From positions 1 through 18,969 of the forward strand of contig CAJTSM010000032.1 in assembly GCA_910578935.1 (NCBI GenBank): DNA of 18,969 nt, written 5' to 3'. The stretch's first letter is position 1. Each line of letters opens with the position of its first letter. The stretch is from an uncultured Oscillibacter sp. Lineage in GTDB: Bacteria > Bacillota > Clostridia > Oscillospirales > Oscillospiraceae. The notes under the pieces are model-generated. The model worked only from the letters and a program-made list of their open reading frames with translations. It searched no databases and was not told where the DNA came from. Shown here in pieces: positions 14,049 to 18,969 of the stretch. The position numbers and the translations under genes are program-made.

Positions 14049-14723
14049 ATGCGGATTCTAGTTGCCGATGATGAGCAGGAGATGACCATGGTACTGGAGG
14101 CTCTGCTCAAGCGGGAGCATTACTCCGTGGATGTGGTCTACAACGGAGGGGACGCGCTGGACTATGGCCTTGCGGAAAATTATGACTGCATTGTCCTGGA
14201 TATTATGATGCCAAAGCTGGACGGTATCCAGGCTTTACAGGCCCTGCGGGCCAAGAATGTCGCCACTCCGGTGCTGCTCCTGACGGCCAAAAGCCAGGTG
14301 GAGGACCGGGTGGCCGGATTGGACAGCAGGGCGGACGACTACCTGCCCAAGCCCTTTGACAACCGGGAATTTATCGCCAGGGTCCGGGCCTTGACCCGCC
14401 GGGGCGGGAAATACACGCCCAAGGTTCTCTCTGCCGGAAATGTCACTCTGGACAGTGCCACCTTTGAGTTGAAATGCGGTCCCGCCTGTGTCCGGTTGGG
14501 CAACCGGGAGTTTCAAATGCTGGAGCTGCTCATGCGGCAGGAAGGGCGGCTGATCTCCACGGAGCAGTTCATGGAGCATATCTGGGGCTATGACAGCGAG
14601 GCGGAGATCAACGTGGTCTGGGCATATATCTCCTATCTGCGCCGGAAGCTGGAGGCGGTAGGGGCCAACATCCGTATTGCCGCCCGCCGGGGCCGGGGGT
14701 ATCTGCTGGAGGAGACGATATGA
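14049..14723 (+). CDS. OmpR/PhoB family response regulator
   Basis: A 224-residue two-domain regulator. The receiver domain has the acidic pair Asp7/Asp8, phospho-acceptor Asp51 (VLDIMMPKLDG), Thr79 and Lys101 (PKPFD). The C-terminal winged helix (about 125-222) ends in the typical VWAYISYLRRKLEAVG and RGRGYLLEE elements. The start follows a G-rich sequence (GGGGGGG at 14036-14042) that serves as a ribosome binding site. The kinase gene begins inside its stop codon (ATGA). Its targets may include its own operon and possibly the ABC operon at 9687, whose promoter has OmpR-spaced direct repeats; this is untested. Confidence 0.93.
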   Translation: MRILVADDEQEMTMVLEALLKREHYSVDVVYNGGDALDYGLAENYDCIVLDIMMPKLDGIQALQALRAKNVATPVLLLTAKSQVEDRVAGLDSRADDYLPKPFDNREFIARVRALTRRGGKYTPKVLSAGNVTLDSATFELKCGPACVRLGNREFQMLELLMRQEGRLISTEQFMEHIWGYDSEAEINVVWAYISYLRRKLEAVGANIRIAARRGRGYLLEETI

Positions 14724-15952
14724 TCCGTTCCCTGCGGCGGAAGTTTATTTTGATTGCTATGGCATCATTGATTGGAACAATGGCTATTCTCTGTACGGCA
14801 ATCGGCATTGTCAACCACTGTATTACCGCCAATCGGGTGGACAAGGCCATTTCAATTCTTCATCAAAATGGAGGAACCTTTCTCCCGCCGGATACCCATT
14901 TTGACCCCGCGGACTTTAACTTTCAAATTACCCCGGAGACGCCTTTTGAAACACGATATTTTATTGTGGAGCTTACCGCTCAAAAGGAGATCCGGTCCGT
15001 TGAGTTAGACCATATTGCCGCGCTGGACCGTCAGACTGTGGTGGACACAATCAGTCAAATCATAGATACCCAAACGGAGCGGGGGTATGTAGATCACTAC
15101 CGCTTTGGTGTATTCCCCGATGAAACCGGCGGAAGCACAGTCATTGTGCTGGACTGTTTTCTCCAGCTTCAAGCGGCAAATAATATGCTGCGTGTCATGG
15201 TTATCATATTTCTGTCCTGCGTTCTGATTGTTTTTGCTCTGCTGCTGGTTCTGTCCAAACGGGCAATCCGTCCTTTTGCCGATAACCTGGAGCGGCAGCG
15301 GCAGTTTGTCACCGATGCCTCCCATGAGCTGAAAACGCCGCTGGCTGTTTTATCGGCGGACATGGGGCTGCTGGAAGATACCTACGGTGAGGACAAGTGG
15401 CTGGAGAGCGCAAAATCTCAAATCATCCGCCTAGACAGGCTTATCAAAAATCTGGTGGAGCTGGCCCGCACAGAGGAGACAATCAAAGAGGACATGGTGG
15501 AAATAGTTTCAATCAGTGAGATAGCCCAGGCCGGCGCGGACGCCTTTCAGCCGCTGGCCGAAGCAGATGGAAAAACTTTGACGGCGGAAATTCCCGATGG
15601 AGTCAGCTTAAAGGGGGTTCAGGACAATTTCTTTCGCCTGTTTTCTATTTTGCTGGACAACGCAGTCAAATACTGTGATCCGGCAGGGACAATTCATCTG
15701 TCCGTATCTATGCGCGGGCGAAGTATCTGCATTTCCGTATCAAATCCCTGCGCGGGAGTAAACACAGCCCAGCTCTCCCGTTACTTTGACCGGTTTTACC
15801 GGGCGGATTCCTCCCGCGCCCGATCCACTGGCGGCTATGGCATTGGCCTGTCCACCGCCAAGGCCATCGTCACACGGCACAAAGGGCGCATTTCCAACCA
15901 TTATGCGGATGGAGTCATCACCTTTACCGCCGTGATCCCGCAGATGAGCTGA
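14720..15952 (+). CDS. Sensor histidine kinase
   Basis: A 410-residue membrane kinase that should phosphorylate the adjacent response regulator. Two transmembrane helices (about residues 9-32 and 155-179) enclose an external sensor region of about 120 residues of unknown fold. The dimerisation domain has phospho-acceptor His202 in FVTDASHELKTPLAV. The ATPase domain has the N-box (LLDNAVKYC, Asn314), the F-box (YFDRFYRADS) and the G2 box GGYGIGLSTAKAI. The G1 box reads VSNPCAGV and lacks the usual DxG, which is a variation seen in some kinases of this type. No HAMP domain is evident: the second helix runs almost straight into the His region. It is translationally coupled to the regulator. Confidence 0.93.
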   Translation: MIRSLRRKFILIAMASLIGTMAILCTAIGIVNHCITANRVDKAISILHQNGGTFLPPDTHFDPADFNFQITPETPFETRYFIVELTAQKEIRSVELDHIAALDRQTVVDTISQIIDTQTERGYVDHYRFGVFPDETGGSTVIVLDCFLQLQAANNMLRVMVIIFLSCVLIVFALLLVLSKRAIRPFADNLERQRQFVTDASHELKTPLAVLSADMGLLEDTYGEDKWLESAKSQIIRLDRLIKNLVELARTEETIKEDMVEIVSISEIAQAGADAFQPLAEADGKTLTAEIPDGVSLKGVQDNFFRLFSILLDNAVKYCDPAGTIHLSVSMRGRSICISVSNPCAGVNTAQLSRYFDRFYRADSSRARSTGGYGIGLSTAKAIVTRHKGRISNHYADGVITFTAVIPQMS

Positions 15953-15972
15953 TGCTTCTGCGTTTATATATT

Positions 15973-15986
15973 GTCCCGGCCGGGAC
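15973..15986. repeat. 14-bp perfect palindrome before the last operon gene
   Basis: GTCCCGGCCGGGAC is its own reverse complement. It lies in the 74-bp gap between the kinase and the next gene and could be a protein site or a processing signal. Confidence 0.45.
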
Positions 15987-16026
15987 GTCCGGCTCATAAA
16001 ATTCCGTGACAGAAAGGAAGATTACC

Positions 16027-16485
16027 ATGAGCATGACCGTTGAGAATGTAAGTTATTTGACAGGAATACGCCAGAATACGCGCGTTTCCACAGCAGAAAA
16101 ACAGGAGGATAAGAAAGAGAACACGACCGGCGTTGGCAAGATCCGTCAGAGCTCTGTCTCCGCCAGTTTGGACCAGGTGAACATGGGACAGGACGGAGTT
16201 GCCATCACCGAGGTCGGCCGCCAGCAGGAGATGGAATGGTCCTCCGCGCAGAAACAGCCCGCCGCTCCCCGCATGGACAAAGTGGAGATCAGCGCGGAGG
16301 GCCAAGCCGCCAGCGCCAAGCTCCAGAGTCAGCAGACAAAAACCGGCGCCGCGGCGGCAGAGGTGAAGCAGCATGAGGCAGAGGATCTATCCGAGTACAC
16401 AGATACCGAGCTGAAGCAGCTGTATTATACGGGCGAGATCACACGTCAGGAGTATGAGGACGAGACGGGTGGAACGCTGGGCTAA
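16027..16485 (+). CDS. Small cytoplasmic protein with SHOCT-like tail, unknown function
   Basis: A 152-residue hydrophilic protein with no signal peptide or membrane helix. The ATG at 16027 was chosen because AAAGGAAG lies 6 nt upstream; an in-frame GTG at 16006 is an alternative. Most of the protein is low in hydrophobic residues and probably disordered (rich in Gln, Ala, Glu, Lys). A central MDKVEISAEGQAA resembles a short motif found in FlgM-like and other regulatory proteins. The C-terminal 28 residues, with YTDTELKQLYYTGEITRQEY, resemble a SHOCT-type short helical tail that mediates oligomerisation. It follows the kinase gene by 74 nt and is closed by a strong terminator, so it is probably the last gene of the operon. 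The function is unknown. Confidence 0.75.
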   Translation: MSMTVENVSYLTGIRQNTRVSTAEKQEDKKENTTGVGKIRQSSVSASLDQVNMGQDGVAITEVGRQQEMEWSSAQKQPAAPRMDKVEISAEGQAASAKLQSQQTKTGAAAAEVKQHEAEDLSEYTDTELKQLYYTGEITRQEYEDETGGTLG

Positions 16486-16533
16486 GATCAGCGCTCAGTG
16501 ACGAATTGCCCCAATGTGATTCTATATTCTTGT

Positions 16534-16582
16534 AAAAAGCAGGGTGGCAAAAAGATACCCTCTTTTGCCACCCTGCTTTTTG
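16534..16582 (+). terminator. Strong terminator ending the six-gene operon
   Basis: AAAAAGCAGGGTGGCAAAA (16534-16552) pairs perfectly with the sequence at 16563-16581 around a 10-nt loop. The A- and T-flanks make it a good terminator in both directions. Confidence 0.85.
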
Positions 16583-16610
16583 GTAAAAAGATCCTTGATA
16601 AGTTCGCGCT

Positions 16611-17102
16611 CCCAAAATGCTGTTGGAGAACTATGCGGCTCAGCGCGGTTTTACAAACTGCGTCCACTATACGGACGATGGATGATTCGGGACAGCTTTG
16701 AACGCCCGGATTGGAAGAGGCTGATTGCCGATATTGAGGCTGGGAAGGCCGGCTGCGCCACCGCCAAAGATGTGAGCCGCATTGTGCTCGACGATCTTCG
16801 GACAGGCGTTTATGCCGGGGTCCTCTTTCGGAAGAAGAGCGTCCGTTTCATCGCCATCGGTAGCAGCGTGGACAGCACAGATCACAGTTCGGGAGAATTT
16901 GTGCCGCTCCTTTAGAGTAGCGCCACCGTCAGTAATATATTCTGACCAAGCCGGAGCACATGGGCCGTGCGGTTGCCTTTCGTTCTTACAAGGAATCCTT
17001 CAAAGATAAACACGCCCTCAAGGGACGGCGGAGGAACTGGCCGAGATGGAAGAGCAGAGAAAGCGGCAGGCTTATTACCGTGAGCGCAGTAAGCGGCGGT
17101 GA
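16611..17102 (+). pseudogene. Decayed large serine recombinase (TnpX-like remnant)
   Basis: Fragments of a Tn4451/TnpX-type recombinase are recognisable in shifting frames. MLLENYAAQRGFTNCVHYTD followed by DG starts at 16617 and meets TGA at 16683 where YSGT is expected. After a frame change, RPDWKRLIADIEAGKAG continues to SSGEFVPLL, ending at 16915. A third piece, ILTKPEHMGRAVAFRSYKES, begins at 16939 and belongs to a much later part of the protein, so several hundred bases are deleted. The N-terminal catalytic Ser region is missing, and the usual SRxGRD reads SRIVLDD. A basic frame at 17025-17102 may be its tail or another gene's remnant. It cannot encode an active enzyme. Confidence 0.78.
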
Positions 17103-17204
17103 GAGCGGGACAAGCGGAAGAGGCTGTCCAATCAGGAGAAAACTGCATAAAACGCTAAGGGACTTGCCATACGGCGAGGTGCCGCAACGAAGTATTCTAT
17201 GTAC

Positions 17205-17244
17205 GGCAGGGCTGTGACTGTAAAAGGTCACAGTCCTGCCTTTT
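17205..17244 (+). terminator. Terminator-like hairpin between the two recombinase remnants
   Basis: GGCAGGGCTGTGAC (17205-17218) pairs with GTCACAGTCCTGCC (17227-17240) with one G-T wobble. TTTT follows on the plus strand and reaches the stop codon of the minus-strand recombinase. Confidence 0.6.
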
Positions 17245-18506
17245 CAGGCCGTTTTTCGATTTTTACGCCACTGCCCCCTGCCGTCCCCAGCTTCGCAGAG
17301 GTCGTCAGCAATGTCGATGATTCCAGCGGCCTTGTAGTAAATCTCAATCTTCTGCCTGCGGTGCCCACTGCTCTTGTCAGGAGCGTGGACGATAATCTTG
17401 TCAACCAGTTCATTCAGCATTTCCGCTGTCAGTTCTTCCGGGTCGGTGTACTTGCGGACGCTTTTCAGGAATTGCCGGAGGTCATGGACTTCCTGTTCGC
17501 CATCGTCAATCAGCAATTGGAGTTCCCTAATGACCTGCCGCACCTGCTTCTGCTCCTCCTCGTACTGCGTGGAGAGCTTGTCAAACCGCTCCGGGCTGAG
17601 CCGTCCCGCCACCATGTCCTCGTAGATACGCTTGAATAACACGTCCAAGTCCTCGTCCCGACGTTTCAGCGTCACAATATCCAGCTTGGCCTGTTCCACA
17701 GAAGATTGGCGCTTGAGGTTGGCTTTCTCCATTTCCCGCTTGACAAAGGATGTTTCAAACTGCTGGACATATGCCAGGACACGCTTCATGTGGGCCAGTA
17801 CGATCTTCTCCAACGTTACCGCCCGGATAAAGTGGGCAGTACAGGTTCCCGTGTTGCTGCGGTAGTTGCCGCAGTTGAAGAAGTCCTGGTTGGGGGAGAA
17901 AGCATTGGCGGTGCAGTATTGCAGTTTCGCCCCACAGTCGGCGCAGAACACCTTGCCTGAGAAGATGCTGACCTTTCCCGTAGCCGTCGGCCTGTGTCGG
18001 TGGGCGCGTATCTCCTGTACCACCTGAAAAGTGTGTTCATCCACAATGGCCGGATGGGTGTCCCGGAACAGCTTGCGTTCTTCCTTAGCGGTCTTGATCC
18101 GCTTCTTGCTGCGGTAATTCTTGGATGCAGTCTTGAAATTCTCCGTATGGCCCAGGTACTCCACCTTGTCCAAAATGCCGGATACGGTTTTTTGCGCCCA
18201 CTGGAAGGGCCGCTCTGGGAGCAGTTCGCCCCGCTGTTGGGCCTTGTACGCCGTGGGGGTGAGCACCTGTTCCTGTCTCAGCCGGTTGGCGATCTGCGTG
18301 GGGCCAAGGCCGTCACAGCACAGCTTGAAGATGTACCGAACCGTCTTTGCGGCTTCCTCGTCGATCAGCCACCTGTCCTTATCCTGTTCGTCCTTGACGT
18401 AGCCGAACGGGGGATTTGTGGTGAGATGCCTGCCGCTCTCGCCTTTCATCTTAAACGTGGATTTGATTTTCTTGGCGGTATCTCTGGCGTAAAGTTCGTT
18501 GAACAG
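17244..18506 (-). pseudogene. Large serine recombinase lacking its catalytic domain
   Basis: About 420 residues match the middle and C-terminus of a large serine recombinase. They begin abruptly at LFNELYARDTAKKIKST, where the recombinase domain starts after the resolvase domain. The recombinase domain (NPPFGYVKDEQDKDRWLIDE and following), the zinc ribbon (CADCGAKL with a later CGNYRSNTGTC), a long coiled coil, and a DUF4368-like C-terminus (LNELVDKIIVHAPDKSSGHR) are all present. The resolvase domain with the active-site Ser is absent. The frame stays open to 18755, but that extension crosses the parA leader and start and shows no recombinase similarity in any frame. The gene is therefore 5'-truncated by a deletion or rearrangement near 18506, and should be inactive for strand exchange. 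Confidence 0.8.
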
Positions 18507-18638
18507 GTGCTGTTGGGGAAGGGTACGAAAAGTTTTGAAAAAGCCAGGATTTATTCGGGATTGCGGCGGATTGGCTCCTGACTGTTCCCGCCCTGGAATA
18601 GAAAATGGCAAAGGCCGACAACTGCATACTGTTTTTAC

Positions 18639-18673
18639 GGGAGAATGTAGCATAGCTATGTTCTCCCTTTTTT
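18639..18673 (+). terminator. Terminator-like hairpin 1 in the parA leader
   Basis: GGGAGAATGTAGC (18639-18651) pairs with GCTATGTTCTCCC (18655-18667) with two wobble pairs, followed by TTTTTT. It lies 54 bases before the parA start codon. Confidence 0.75.
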
Positions 18674-18676
18674 CAT

Positions 18677-18705
18677 CCCCATTTTGCGATGGGGCATTTT
18701 TATTT
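18677..18705 (+). terminator. Terminator-like hairpin 2 in the parA leader
   Basis: CCCCAT (18677-18682) pairs with ATGGGG (18689-18694) around TTTGCG, followed by a T-rich run. Together with the preceding hairpin it makes two tandem terminators directly before parA. Confidence 0.5.
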
Positions 18706-18726
18706 GTAGTAGGGAGTTGAGAACAC

Positions 18727-18969
18727 ATGAACGCCCAAGTGATCGCCGTAGTCAATCAAAAAGGCGGTACGGGCAAGAGTACAACTTGCGCAAACCTCGG
18801 CGTCGGGCTGGCCCAATCCGGGAAAAAGGTGTTAGTGGTGGACGTAGACCCCCAGGCCAGTCTTTCCATCAGCCTGGGCCATTCCCAGCCGGACGATCTG
18901 CCCGTCACTCTCTCGGACCTGATGGGCAAGGTGCTGAACGATCAGCCCATCGCTCCCGGCGAGGGCATC
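18727..18969 (+). CDS. parA: ParA/Soj family partition ATPase, 5' part only
   Basis: The first 81 residues of a ParA-type ATPase that continues beyond the right edge. The deviant Walker A motif QKGGTGKSTT is complete at residues 11-20, and VLVVDVDPQASLSISLG matches the switch I/A' region with the usual DxDPQ. These proteins partition plasmids, chromosomes or integrative elements together with a ParB. The start ATG follows AGGGAG with 10-nt spacing. Its position beside a truncated recombinase suggests the backbone of an integrative conjugative element or an integrated plasmid rather than the chromosomal soj locus. Two tandem terminators separate it from upstream transcription. Confidence 0.9.
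   Translation, partial: MNAQVIAVVNQKGGTGKSTTCANLGVGLAQSGKKVLVVDVDPQASLSISLGHSQPDDLPVTLSDLMGKVLNDQPIAPGEGI

Noticed and set aside
16027..16485. Identification as the anti-sigma factor FlgM
   Set aside because: Only a short DKVEIS-like motif is shared; length, tail and gene context (no flagellar genes) do not fit.
18507..18755. N-terminal extension of the minus-strand recombinase
   Set aside because: It is antisense to the parA leader and start and has no recombinase similarity in any frame.
1..18969. CRISPR arrays, tRNA or rRNA genes
   Set aside because: No regularly spaced repeats, cloverleaf pattern or rRNA sequence was seen on either strand.

Overview
The window looks like a chromosomal segment from a GC-rich gut Clostridia, most likely Oscillospiraceae-like (Flavonifractor, Oscillibacter or Intestinimonas type). 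This rests on AGGAGG-type ribosome binding sites, sigmaA-like promoters, hairpin-plus-T terminators, the protein families and the decayed Tn4451/TnpX-type serine recombinases. No rRNA, tRNA or CRISPR array was found. The genus is an inference.

Layout. (1) 1-902: an AT-rich left edge with a partial gene running off the window, then a gene-free stretch dense in inverted repeats, including a perfect 42-bp palindrome. (2) 903-2678: a ZIP metal transporter, a 59-residue CxxC protein divergent from a small XRE repressor around a consensus promoter/operator, and a membrane protein with a C-terminal zinc ribbon. (3) 2856-4739: htpG (Hsp90) with a very strong terminator. (4) 5023-9687, minus strand: a four-gene ABC operon (ATPase, permease, GldG-like protein, DUF4340 protein). 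The ATPase is broken by a one-base shift in a run of seven G. (5) 9893-11768: a MarR repressor and a MATE efflux pump that share an operator motif. (6) 11864-16485: six co-oriented genes, a lipoprotein, a RelQ-type small alarmone synthetase, a secreted HtrA-like protease, an OmpR-family response regulator, its histidine kinase, and a small protein of unknown function. (7) 16534-18969: the edge of a decayed mobile element, with two differently broken large serine recombinases and the start of a parA gene.

How the parts may work together. The six-gene block 11864-16485 is the most interesting system. Tight spacing and stop/start overlaps suggest that envelope sensing (kinase, lipoprotein), envelope proteolysis (HtrA) and a (p)ppGpp-type signal (RelQ) are co-expressed. 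The MarR-MATE pair just upstream looks like a separately controlled drug or metabolite export unit. The ABC-GldG-DUF4340 operon diverges from marR, and its promoter carries direct repeats of the kind bound by OmpR-family regulators. All functional links are inferred from gene order and motifs.
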